NCBI GenBank assembly: GCA_963576565.1
Contig: OY755044.1
Location: 52,215,347 to 52,279,346 of the forward strand
Direction: 5' to 3'
Origin: Aspidapion aeneum
Taxonomy: Eukaryota; Arthropoda; Insecta; Coleoptera; Brentidae
Length of the DNA: 64,000 nt
Part shown: positions 36,422 to 46,853 of the stretch, piece after piece
Layout of the letters: each line of letters opens with the position of its first letter
How positions within the stretch are numbered: position 1 is the first letter of the stretch
Notes under the pieces: generated by a model
Database searches by the model: none
What the model saw: only the letters and a program-made list of their open reading frames with translations
Told to the model about the DNA's origin: nothing
Position numbers and translations under genes: made by a program

Positions 36422-36560
36422 AACAATTTTCATTTCCGATACTATTAAAGATTTTGAGGAAGTAGACTGGAAAGACGATGTTATTGAGTGTGATGCTGAT
36501 GACAGCAATGAAGATATGCCTCTTGCTCGACTAGTGAATAGTGTAGTGTGTCAAGAATGA
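36422..36560 (+). pseudogene. Terminal-exon-like fragment with acidic C-terminus
   Basis: Acceptor-like TTACTACAG ends at 36421. The frame then reads through VDWKDDVIECDADDSNEDMP and LARLVNSVVCQE to TGA (36558-36560), with AATAAA ~100 bases on (36667). Acidic tails followed by a short hydrophobic motif are common at the ends of pogo/Tigger-type transposases, so this may be the remains of one, flanked by the GGAAATATT arrays. No DDE domain is visible. Confidence 0.35.
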
Positions 36561-36770
36561 GATTTTTGTTGAACAAATTTGACCTTATTTCTGTATATTT
36601 GTTTGAAGAATAACTTCTGATTTATGTTCATATGCTTGCGCGTTTTCCGGTGTTTTATTATGATTTTATAAATAAATATTCCCTTTTTTCTTATTTTTTA
36701 AAAATATTTCCTATATTTCCATATATTTCCAATATTTCAGGAAATATTTCCGAAAATATATTTCTGGAAA

Positions 36771-37786
36771 CACTAGTAATAAAATAAAGTGAATTAAAAT
36801 TTTGGGTTCTTTTATTTCTTCCCTGGTCATAATTTCAATCGCTCTGCAAAATTTCAGCTTTGTAGAATGTCTGGAAGTACCGTAGAATTTTGATGATCTA
36901 TACATGAGTGAGTGAGTGGAAAATTTCGTTACTACTTTACTGCTTTATGGAATTTCATGAAACTCTAACATTGCCTACGACTGTGCACAATTTGAGCATA
37001 TGAATACGGTACAATAGACACTTATTGTCTGAAACTTTCTATTTTCATGTGGTTAGAATCATTCAAGTGAAAATCACCCTGTACATCTATTCTAATACAT
37101 GAGGTAAATAATATTGGTAGATCTACGCATGCGAAGTCAGGGATTGGAAGTGGACTTGGTAGGGCTAGCGTCTTGTGGTAGTGGGAAAATGTGTAAAATT
37201 TCTCATAGTTGTCGCCAGTGGTGGCTGCTACAGGGAGGGCAACGGGGCAGTGCCCTCCCAAAACTAGACAACAAAAAATATTTTCAATTGATTTATTTAA
37301 AAAGTTAAATCTTTTCTTACGACATCGACATGCTCTTTTTATTAGCTGTGGTTAATAACAACTTTTTTAACGTAAATAATTACAAGCCGGCAGCGCCGAG
37401 GCGGGCAGGCTTTTAATATTCCCCGTTTTTCTGATGTCTACGGAAGTATGTTATCGAGCGGGGTCGGGAGGGATGCCTTTTTTTCGTTGCGTCCACACTG
37501 GGACGGATTCGACATCTGGGAGGACACGCCTGTTTTTGCTTATAAGTTCATAGATCATTGCCTTAAACTCAACCAAAGGGTTTGAAAATTATTTAAATAC
37601 ATCCTAATAAATAATTATTATTATCTACAGGGTGTCCGAAATAAGATGATCCTGTACCTTATGTCTAAAGATGTATGTTATATTAGAAAAATGTCTAAAC
37701 AAAAGTTGTTGGGTTTTAAGTATATTTTTACTGTTTAACATAGACATATATACCGGGTGTTTTATTTTTTTGGAACGACCTTCAAC
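36771..37786. other. Noncoding stretch with MITE-like ends
   Basis: A (GAGT)n at 36906. CAGTGGTGGCTGCTACAG at 37207 looks like a hAT-type terminus without a nearby partner. ACAGGGTGTCC at 37629 matches the 23493 family end. No gene supported. Confidence 0.4.
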
Positions 37787-37973
37787 TTCGGAAATTTACA
37801 AACACAACTTTTTCTGGGTATTACGCCACTAGTAAGGAAAAATTACTTTAAAAAATTATAAAAAAACCACTGCGTTTCTCCTAGAAAAATAAAAATCACT
37901 AATTTGTCAGTGGCTTTCTATAAAAATAAATAGTTGCCTAGTAAAAACTAAACCACTTATCTTTTAATTGAAT

Positions 37974-38028
37974 TTGAATATGCTACGTTTCGATTGTCAA
38001 TCTACAATCGTTTTCAAGCTTTTTATTT
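37974..38028 (-). ncRNA. Hammerhead-ribozyme-like motif in the left PLE 3' UTR
   Basis: Identical on the minus strand to the right-hand copy (GCTACGTTTCGATTGTCAAT on the plus strand), with the same TTGAAAA core and stem II. Confidence 0.55.
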
Positions 38029-38398
38029 ATATTTTGTCTCAAAAACTTAAATGTTTCTTGTTCAAATATATTTTTTATTATTATATCGTTGACAAATTGT
38101 CAATATTCTGAAGTTTATCAAAAACAATTGACCAATCTAAACAAAACACAAGGTAACATGATACTATTTCAAAACATTATGTCAGTCAATGTTGTTTTCA
38201 AATTTAAAAATAAACAGAACAGGGTGACTCATTAAAACTAGAATCAATAAGGTCTCTTTTTTATAACCATTTAGACATTTTTACAAAATTATGATCATTG
38301 TTAATAATATTAAATTTATTAAATTATAAATAAATAAATTATATTACTATTATATCAAAATCTATTTAAAAAACAGTAATCAGAATTTCATTACAGTA

Positions 38399-39485
38399 TT
38401 AATTAATTTTGAAAAAACCTTTTTGCAAATCTTGTCTGAGAATAGGAAGCCAAGCTTTACTTATATCTATAGAAATACTTGAAAGACAGTTATCTTCATT
38501 TAAATAAATACATGCTGATTCTTTTAATTTTCTTTTAATGTCATTAGATTCTTTTTGTAAAATTATTGTTTCTCCCCATTTAATTCTATGATTACTCTCA
38601 AAAGAATGCTGACAAACTCTGGATTTCTCGTAATCACCCCTTCTCAAATTATATTTATGATCATTAACTCTTACTTCAAGTGGCCTAGAAGTTTCACCTA
38701 TATAAATTTTACCACATTCACAAGGTATTTTATAAACTACATTTTTTGAATTCTGCTCTTCATTTATTGGTTTTGTTTTTGTTAGAATAGATCTAAGTTT
38801 ATTTTCTGTCTTAAAAACTGTTTTTATATTATAATTATTTGCTATTCTCCTAATTTTGTCTGATATACCTGGTATAAAAGGAATCAATAATTTTTTAGTA
38901 TCTAAATCAATTATATTAGCATTTCTTCTTCTAGGAAACTCTATTCTATGAAAACAATTTTCAACAAAATTTATAGGATAGGAATTTTTTATTAAAACTT
39001 CTTTAATTAATTCTTTTTCTAATAAAAATCTGTTATTATCAGAACAAATTATCTTTGCTCTATCAAATAAACTTTTAACAACACCTCTTTTTATTATAGT
39101 AGAGTGATTTGATTTAAAATTTAAATATCTATTAGTATGTGTTGGTTTTCTATATACAGAAGTTTGAAAAGTATTTTGTTTTTCAACAAGTACATCTAGA
39201 AATGGAAGTTTGTTATCAGTTTCTTTTTCTAATGTAAATTTAATAGTACTTTCTTTGTTATTCATAAAATATAGAAATTCATTTAGTTTGTTTTCATCAT
39301 AAGGCCAAATACTAAAAATATCATCAATATATCTAAACCAAACTATGGGTTTATACTGATATTCTTGCAAAATATTATGTTCAAAATCTTCCATAAAAAT
39401 ATTACTCATTAAAGGAGAAAGTGGGGAGCCCATTGCCATGCCAAAATCTTGTTGAAAAAAATCATTTTGCCATTGAAAATATGTA
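38399..39485 (-). pseudogene. Penelope-like RT plus GIY-YIG endonuclease (left unit, 5' truncated)
   Basis: Open from the junction through FFQQDFGMAMGSPLSP (RT motif B) to the stop at 38399. Counting from the Met at 39439: RT motif C YIDD (37-40) with both catalytic Asp, RT thumb region to ~120, linker, then a GIY-YIG endonuclease (~233-320) with the Cys-rich PLE-type entry CECGKIYIGETSR, Arg and DH residues. RT motif A and everything upstream is missing, so it cannot work alone, but no stop or frameshift has accumulated: a recent insertion. Confidence 0.92.
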
Positions 39486-40219
39486 ATAGATATTTAAATT
39501 TTAAATCAAATCACTCTACTATAATAAAAAGAGGTGTTGTTAAAAGTTTATTTGATAGAGCAAAGATAATTTGTTCTGATAATAACAGATTTTTATTAGA
39601 AAAAGAATTAATTAAAGAAGTTTTAATAAAAAATTCCTATCCTATAAATTTTGTTGAAAATTGTTTTCATAGAATAGAGTTTCCTAGAAGAAGAAATGCT
39701 AATATAATTGATTTAGATACTAAAAAATTATTGATTCCTTTTATACCAGGTATATCAGACAAAATTAGGAGAATAGCAAATAATTATAATATAAAAACAG
39801 TTTTTAAGACAGAAAATAAACTTAGATCTATTCTAACAAAAACAAAACCAATAAATGAAGAGCAGAATTCAAAAAATGTAATTTATAAAATACCTTGTGA
39901 ATGTGGTAAAATTTATATAGGTGAAACTTCTAGGCCACTTGAAGTAAGAGTTAATGATCATAAATATAATTTGAGAAGGGGTGATTATGAGAAATCCAGA
40001 GTTTGTCAGCATTCTTTTGAGAGTAATCATAGAATTAAATGGGGAGAAACAATAATTTTACAAAAAGAATCTAATGACATTAAAAGAAAATTAAAAGAAT
40101 CAGCATGTATTTATTTAAATGAAGATAACTGTCTTTCAAGTATTTCTATAGATATAAGTAAAGCTTGGCTTCCTATTCTCAGACAAGATTTGCAAAAAGG
40201 TTTTTTCAAAATTAATTAA
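39486..40219 (+). pseudogene. Penelope-like linker plus GIY-YIG endonuclease (right unit, 5' truncated)
   Basis: Starts within RYLNFKSNHSTII, past the RT catalytic core, and is otherwise identical to the left unit except for Val to Ile in KNVIYK. The endonuclease domain is complete (CECGKIYIGET to the C-terminal GFFKIN). The ATG at 39449 lies in the junction, on sequence of the other unit's antisense strand, so it is not a natural start. Confidence 0.92.
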
Positions 40220-40551
40220 TACTGTAATGAAATTCTGATTATTGTTTTTTAAATAGATTTTGATATAATAGTAATATAATCCCACAATGATCATAATTTT
40301 GTAAAAATTTCTAAATGGTTATAAAAAAGAGACCTTATTGATTCTAGTTTTAATGAGTCACCCTGTTCTGTTTATTTTTAAATTTGAAAACAACATTGAC
40401 TGACATAATGTTTTGAAATAGTATCATGTTACCTTGTGTTTTGTTTAGATTGGTCAATTGTTTTTGATAAACTTCAGAATATTGACAATTTGTCAACGAT
40501 ATAATAATAAAAAATATATTTGAACAAGAAACATTTAAGTTTTTGAGACAA

Positions 40552-40610
40552 AATATAAATAAAAAGCTTGAAAACGATTGTAGATTGACAATCGAAACGT
40601 AGCATATTCA
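40552..40610 (+). ncRNA. Hammerhead-ribozyme-like motif in the right PLE 3' UTR
   Basis: AATAAAAAGC, core TTGAAAAC, stem II GATTG-TAGATTGA-CAATC, GAAAC-GTA, then GCATATTC. GC/GC plus A-T pairs build stem I; ACGT gives a two-pair stem III; cleavage would follow GTA. The core is the TTGAAAA variant of CTGANGA. PLEs are known to carry type I hammerheads with tiny stem III, which supports the assignment. Confidence 0.55.
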
Positions 40611-40832
40611 AATTCAATTAAAAGATAAGTGGTTTAGTTTTTACTAGGCAACTATTTATTTTTATAGAAAGCCACTGACAAATTAGTGATTTTTATTTTT
40701 CTAGGAGAAACGCAGTGGTTTTTTATAATTTTTTAAAGTAATTTTTCCTTACTAGTGGCGTAATACCCAGAAAAAGTTGTGTTTGTAAAATGAATCCGCC
40801 ACAAACATATAGATTTTATTTTCGGAAATTTA

Positions 40833-41439
40833 AATGAAAGACTGTATGTTTTTATGTTTTTAGATTCTCTAGTAAAATTTAGACTAATTTTATATGAGGC
40901 AAAAACTACTGGCTCTAGACAGCATACAAAATTAGTCTAAATTTTAATTAAGAATGCAAAAGAAAAAAATTACACAGGGTGTTTCATTTGTTGGTAGGGC
41001 TAATTGCGGGATTTTCTAAAAGGATTGTAATGATTAGTATTTTACACTTTGTGGTTTCCTTTTACCTGGTGTTAACTGCAATAAGGGATTTTTGTAGGAT
41101 GTGTGTACTTTAGTAACAAAATTTATATTTATTTTTATTTATTTATATTATTTTTACTACGCCACTGTTTTCTATTATTATTACTAATATTTTCATGCTG
41201 ATACTGAAGTATAAATTCACAAGAGTTTTTTTTGAATATGTTATTCTAGGAATCCATTCCAGGTATTCTATTTAACTAAGGAAAAACTGACGTGCGCCCA
41301 TGTACAAAATGAGTTTTCAGAAATTGGTATTTTATTAGCTATATGTTAAAATCCGATATTAGAATGTCTGAAGTGATTTAAGTGCCATTTATAATATAAA
41401 AAGCAGTTTTTAAATGAAAAAAATATGGTATAAAAACAC
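40833..41439. other. Noncoding stretch
   Basis: Contains an inverted pair CTAGTAAAATTTAGACTAAT / ATTAGTCTAAATTTTAATTA (40869-40950), a small hairpin element, and CACAGGGTGTTTCATTTG at 40974. No gene. Confidence 0.45.
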
Positions 41440-41577
41440 ATGGGCGCACCCCAAGCCTATGATTTTTGTATATATTTTCCACATATTTCATGAATAAACA
41501 CAAAAAATAGCATGAAATACGACATTATGAGGCCTCGGGCCCCCCCCAAGACATATTCCTGGGTGCGTTACTGAAAA
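41440..41577 (+). mobile_element. MITE, 'GGGTGCGCCACTG' family
   Basis: CATGGGCGCACCCCAAGC at the left, CATATTCCTGGGTGCGTTAC at the right, with the family core CATATTTCATGAATAAACAC and GGCCTCGGGCCCCCCCC. AAAAACA lies at both edges (7-8-bp TSD). Termini and TSD length fit hAT. Confidence 0.75.
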
Positions 41578-41689
41578 ACAGGACAAGGGTAAGTCCATAT
41601 CAAATAATGGTTTGGACCTTGTCACCTTTGATTTTCATAATTTTTGGTCAAATTCTTTACTAAGTAGAAAGAAGTAAAATTGCAAATTT

Positions 41690-44600
41690 ATTGATTTTTT
41701 AGCTTTCTAGTTTTTGAATTAGTGTTATTCATAAAGTCTTGGGCATATCCAGGTAAAAGTTACTGTGTAATCTTATAGGTCCACAAGCTTAATTATGGTA
41801 AGCACAAAATGTATTTTTTATGCAGTTTAAAAACGGATTTTTTACTTTGCTCAATTATTTCATATTTGTTTTTAAGGCTATCTATTTACATGTAGGCCAA
41901 GTTTTATCATGGGATGACAGTGGGTTCCTATTTAAAAATTTATTTTTGTAAATTGATGTTGTTCAAAATTCTTGTATTTTACCTTAAATATAACTATTTG
42001 ACAATTCCCTTACGTTAAAATTTTTACTATAAATTAGCCGTGACTGGAGTTATACTATTTAAAAAGTTTTTAATATTTCACTTACTTATTTAGACGCCAC
42101 GATTTTGCGTACGTGATGGTAATACTCATCTTGACTAAAGTGGTACCACTTCACGATCACCTGATCTTCCGAAACTGGATAGAAAGAGTGAAGCTTCTGT
42201 ATGCCAAGAATTGCTTTTGATGTAGTAAATCGCGAAGAAAGCTTCCTGTCAGCTTCTTCGTAATCTTTAGCAGTGGTGTATTCAAATTTTATGCCATGGA
42301 TATTTTCTGTAGCATACTGGTATAGTTGAAGCGGCGTCAAAATATGGTTGTCGTAAGTTCGCTGCAGACTGGCTTTAGCTGCCATTCTCTTCACAGTTCC
42401 ACCAAGTCCATCACATGCACTTTTTCCATGGGACGTTGCAAAGAATTGCCATTCAGCTTTAATCTGAAAGTCACTTTTATGGACGCACAAATTTAAAATA
42501 TTTTTTCTGTTTTTTATTGGGCTGCACAACCATCCGAAAAGTATATAATTTTTTTTAGTGTAAAGGGAGCACCTGTTTTAAAATGGCAATAAGTTTTTCT
42601 TGAAAAGCATAAAACGCCACGGTATTATGTGTCAAACAGTCTGATACGGTCTGATATAAACACGTATTGCATGTGTTTTATTTCGCCTTTCCACTTTTAA
42701 TAAATAATGAAGGGATGCAAAGTTGCTGGTTGTCCCATGAAATGACTGCATTTCATCCTGTACGACGAACGAGTAGTTTTCTGCAAAATCACAGTTTATT
42801 ATTATTTTCCCTAATTCCAAATTTTCCTTCTTTTCAGAATAGCAATCTTTCTGTTGGTTTGCAATAAAAGAATGTGTTTTTAGTTTTGTGAGTTCCTCTA
42901 AGAAGTATATTACAAATTCTTCAGTACTTTTGGAAACAGTTTCCATCATACATCTGTCAACAGTGACCCATTGTTTGCATGTTATTTCGTCTATAAATTC
43001 TTCCTCAAATTTTTTTATTAGGGCTTTCTTTAAAGGTGTATGTCCGGGGCATTACTTACACTCATATGTATAGCAATACGGCGATGGAGGATTACACATC
43101 ATTTTTAAAAGTCAATTATGGTAAGTTTTAAGAGGGCTATTATCACCATCTAAAATCATATTTTTAAGTCCAGCGCCATCTATCATAAGTTTTGTATTTT
43201 GATGAAGCGTACAAAAAACAAACTTTTACTGGCAAGTATACAGTTCTTTGGCCTAAGCTCAAAAAATTTAGTATATATCAGATAAGTTGCCTAAAATTAA
43301 TATCTTTTCCACTTGCATTTTGATCCCTTCTCTTCTCATCGTGACACAATCCTTTTTTCCCGGCATCATTCTACTAACTTCTTCATTGTTATAAAAATCT
43401 AAAAACTACATTAACAGTTGTCGAGCTTAATGTATTTCCTAGCTTTCGATTAGGTGTGAAAAGTATACCATTTTCTTTTACTAAGCTTTTCACAGAGCGA
43501 GCCATATAATTTGTTACTCCAAATTCTATTTTAATTTGTTTGGCCGACCAACTTTTAGGTAAAACAGTTAAAAGTGCCATTTGTTCACTACGTTTTGAAG
43601 TTTTAGAAATTGTTTCTTTTAGTTGTGTTAGCATTTCTGACTCTGCTGTGTAGTTTTTATCTTCTACCTCAACTGTCGACTTACCAGGTACCCAATGTGT
43701 TCTTAAGCTTGAATAAATTTAGTCGATCTTATTCGAAACATAGCTTTTAACTTGAAGTTTTTTGCTTTTTAACAGGTGTTTCTCCAAGTAATGCTAATGA
43801 TTTGTTTAAATATTTCAGTGATGTCTCAGGGTCACAAAATAAGTCACTGTCAGTCTCAGTTTGACTGCTCGCAGACAAAGCCAAATCCTCATCAAAGCAC
43901 ACATTTTTGCGTTCACTTGTTAATTTTTTTCTACATTTGTCACAAATCTTCATACCCATTTGTAATCCTAAGTTAAGATTACACATCCACTCTGTCACAT
44001 ATCTCGAATTTCTCACTGCTGTGGGATGATTTTGGTCGTCATAGGGGTTGCAGCATTTAGTGGAAAATACCAACCAATTTTTTTTCGATTTACAATCTAC
44101 CATTTTGATTTCGGTCACTACGTAAAATCAAATTAATTTCCAGAACGGCTACGACGCAATTTCCAAACAGACTGAGAAAACACGCCACGAAACGTCATGT
44201 CTACGCAACTTTTGTTTTTTACATAAAGTCATCAGTCAATATAATTCGCCACTTTTGATATACCTTACGGCTGATTTTGCCACTATTTTAAGAGATCAAT
44301 AATGTAATAATTTTCATCAACTTCATTGCAGCGAGAAAGGGCGAAAAGGGCGAAAAGGGAGCACCTACTAAAACGGGGCAAAGGGTTATCTACAGGTTCT
44401 CTTATTCTTGTGAGCGCGATATTATGTAAGTACGTATTTTCTAGTAGCCAAACCAGATGTCCATGGTATCCACGTTTTTATAATATACATGCTACATAAA
44501 GAATAAGGCTCATAACAATATGTACACTTTAGATATTAATTTTTGTAGTAATAAAAATATCGAAAAATATAATATGCATTAAGATATAAATAATTTTCTT

Positions 44601-44900
44601 TAACTATGATCCCTTTATCATCCCAAGGTAAAATTTAGCATACATGTAAACAAATAGTCTAAGAAAAAAATTTCTAAAAATCCGTTTTTGATATTTCATC
44701 AAAAATATAATTTTTGCATAGACCCTTTGTTTTTTTATTAGAAAATGAAGCTATCAATACACCAAAGTTTGGCTTGTGGATCGTCCTCTACACACAACAA
44801 GTTTTAGCTAATTATCTTAAACGGTTTGAAAATTATAGGAGTTTAAAGACACCGATGCAGGCTAAAAATGGGTCAATATTTTTATTTTCGGAAACGCATA
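41690..44900 (-). mobile_element. Decayed DNA transposon with long diverged TIRs
   Basis: About 200 bp at 41750-41950 matches the inverse of 44590-44800: GTCCACAAGC, AAAACGGATTTTT, ATTTACATGTAGGCC against GTTTACATGTATGC, and ATGGGATGACAGTGGG against TTGGGATGATAAAGGG. The transposase pseudogene lies between them. Exact ends and TSD are not resolved. Confidence 0.65.
42086..44118 (-). pseudogene. Transposase-like protein, family recognised but unnamed
   Basis: Read on the minus strand from 44118: MVDCKSKKNWLVFSTKCCNP, a CDKCRKKL Cys pair, an acidic linker, then (43634-43389) a helix-turn-helix-like segment (SWSAKQIKIEFGVTNYMARS), EEVSRMMPGKKDCV, CNPPSPYCY (~43090), CKQWVTVDR, INCDFAENYSFVVQDEMQ (42949-42632, likely first catalytic Asp), FSDGCAAQ (~42520, likely second), and EWQFFATSHGKSACDGLGGT with VKRMAAKASLQ (42529-42086). 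Proteins with the DFAENY, SDG..Q and FFATSHGK..CDG motifs occur in many animals as multicopy uncharacterised proteins; I infer a DDE-type transposase. Several stops and frameshifts: dead copy. Confidence 0.7.
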
Positions 44901-44983
44901 ATTAAAAAAATATGCAACCAAAAAATTTTAAAATTTGTATTTTTAATGTTTATTAGGCGGAGAATAACTACACAAAAATCATG

Positions 44984-45105
44984 GGCGCACCCAGGGGGGG
45001 GGGGGGGCGTGTCCCGCCTCCCCCCCAAGCCTTAGATTTTTTAATATATTTTCGACATAGTTGATGATGAAACATGAAAAATATCTTAAAATTTGACATT
45101 TGGTA
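44984..45105 (+). mobile_element. MITE, 'GGGTGCGCCACTG' family, left part
   Basis: CATGGGCGCACCCAGG followed by a long G run, AAGCCTTAGATTTTTT and a core ending TTTGACATTT, where the LINE sequence begins. The right part may be the C-run and TGGGTGCGCCACTG at 48.23-48.37 kb, i.e. the LINE could have landed in this MITE. Confidence 0.6.
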
Positions 45106-45109
45106 GGTG

Positions 45110-45239
45110 GTAGACGCTTTTACTCATTGGGCGTCGACCGGTGAGATACCACCATGCCAGAACTGAGTAGCGCTAAGTGGTATCACCACGTTCCGCTACT
45201 GCGCTGGCAGTCCGGTTCCAACAATGAGTAACAGATAGC
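45110..45239 (+). other. 5' UTR of the second LINE
   Basis: GC-richer leader (GGTAGGTGGTAGACGC...CTGGCAGTCCGGTTCC) ahead of the ORF at 45240. It contains TGGTATCACCACG, inverse to CGTGGTGATACCA-like sequence in its own first half (GGTGAGATACCACC). Confidence 0.45.
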
Positions 45240-46853
45240 ATGATGGCGCCTCCAAGATCAAAATATTCCGGAGGTAAAATACCCGACCACTCGGATCTCC
45301 GGGCGTCGGGTGATCCTGGGGGTCCTTCATGCAAAGATATTAAAAGAAGACCAAAAACTCAACTCAGAATTGATTTTAGCAATATAAGAGGATTAAGTAC
45401 CAACATGAATTCAGTTCACCAACATCTTAAAGAACAAAGACCTGATATCCTTGTTCTCACTGAAACTAAAATCAGTTCTGCAACACCTATTGTGAGCTAT
45501 CTTTATCCCGGCTATGACCTACACCACCGATTTCGACATAATTTTGGGATTTGTGTGTACATTAAAAATGACCTTTCATGTCATCGAGAGGAGAAGCTAG
45601 AACCAGCGAACCTCGATATCATATGGCTAAATTTTACCTCAAAGTCATCGACCAAGTTCATCTGCTGCCTCTACCGACCGCCAAGTAACACCGAGTATCA
45701 AAACTTTTTTGCGACATTATCCGAAAACTGTGATAGTATACAGTCTAACTATCCACATGCGGAAATTGCTTTTTTAGGCGATTTCAACGTCCACAATATA
45801 CCCTGGTTAAAACACCACAACAAAACAGATAATGAAGGCAGGGAAGCAGAAGCTTTTGCCATAAGTTGTGGTCTAACGCAGCTTGTCGATGAACCTACCC
45901 GTATCCCAGAAAGGGGTGAATTTGCAGCGCTTTTAGACTTGTTCCTAACTACAAATCCTGACTCGTACACAATTCAAGTAGATCCCCCACTTGGTTCATC
46001 CGATCATAAACTTATAATAACAAAGTGCGAAATGCTCATACCACCAAGCCAACAATCACTTCCTCGTAAAATGTGGCACTATAAATCGGCAAAATGGAAT
46101 GACCTTAAACAGTTTTACCTGGATTTTCCATGGCAAGAGGTTTGCTTTAAAACAGCTGATCCCACTATCTGCTGTAATGAAATAACAAAAGTAATCTTAT
46201 CTGGAATGGATGCATATATCCCACATACAATAAAACGCAGAGCAAATGCAAAACCTTGGTTCAACGGCCAGTGTCAAACGGCTGTACAGAAAAAACACAG
46301 AGCATATAACCTTTGGAAACGACAACAAACCGCTCAAAACTACACAGAATTTATAGAAGCCAGAAATAGTTGCAAAATTACTATTGATGCCGCCAAAGAA
46401 ACATACAATCAAAGAATAAAAAACAGGTTGCTGAATTGTCCAAGTAGTTCTAGGTCCTTTTGGTCACTTGCAAAAGCTGTTGGATCAAACTTCACCAAGT
46501 CATCCATACCACCACTTACAGATAAAAATACTCACTTGGCCACAACATCAGAGGAAAAAGCCAATATGCTGGCCAAAATCTTTTCCTACAACTCAAACCT
46601 AACAGTGCCAAATGGAAAAACTCCACCGTTCATTGGAAGGGTTTCCCACAGTATGCCAGAGGTACCCTTTTGTCACAGAGAAATACGAAAATCCCTTAGA
46701 AAGTTGGATACAAACAAAGCAATGGGTCCAGATGGCATTCCCGCGATAGTACTCAAAAATTGTGCTAACGAACTCACCCCAACTTTCCATCATCATGGAA
46801 GTCTGCCGCAGTACAACCTATTCCAAAGAAAGGAAAAAAGACAGATCCGTTAA
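45240..46853 (+). pseudogene. LINE ORF2 part 1: APE endonuclease and start of RT
   Basis: APE-type endonuclease in the first ~265 residues: FSNIRGLSTN, VLTETKIS (catalytic Glu), CCLYRPPSN, AFLGDFNVHN (catalytic Asp/Asn), and LGSSDHKLI (catalytic Asp-His), all intact. Then the linker (RSFWSLAKAVG) and the first RT block KLDTNKAMGPDGIP. At ~46785 roughly 30-40 bases seem lost between the LTPT and FPSSWKSA segments, throwing the frame to a stop at 46853. No separate ORF1 is visible. CR1/Jockey-like by layout; clade not fixed. Confidence 0.85.

Larger units (their letters stand above)
36160..36770. repeat. Inverted pair of GGAAATATT arrays
   Basis: 36161-36230 repeats GGAAATATT; 36700-36765 repeats the inverse (AATATTTCC, ATATTTCC). 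Between them are a MITE (36266) and an exon-like fragment (36422). The pair could be the TIRs of one element. Confidence 0.6.
37799..40820. mobile_element. Head-to-head pair of Penelope-like elements (palindromic insertion)
   Basis: Two 5'-truncated PLE units point outward from a junction near 39485. The arms are almost identical from there to both ends (GTTTGTAAA / TTTACAAAC); I see one coding substitution and one ~40-base replacement in the 3' UTR (left 38295-38345 against GGGATT at 40276). TTCGGAAATTTA is present at 37787-37798 and 40821-40832, consistent with a 12-bp TSD; the right unit has ~30 extra bases before it. Each 3' UTR has a hammerhead-like motif. Inverted PLE pairs are known products of this class. 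Confidence 0.85.
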
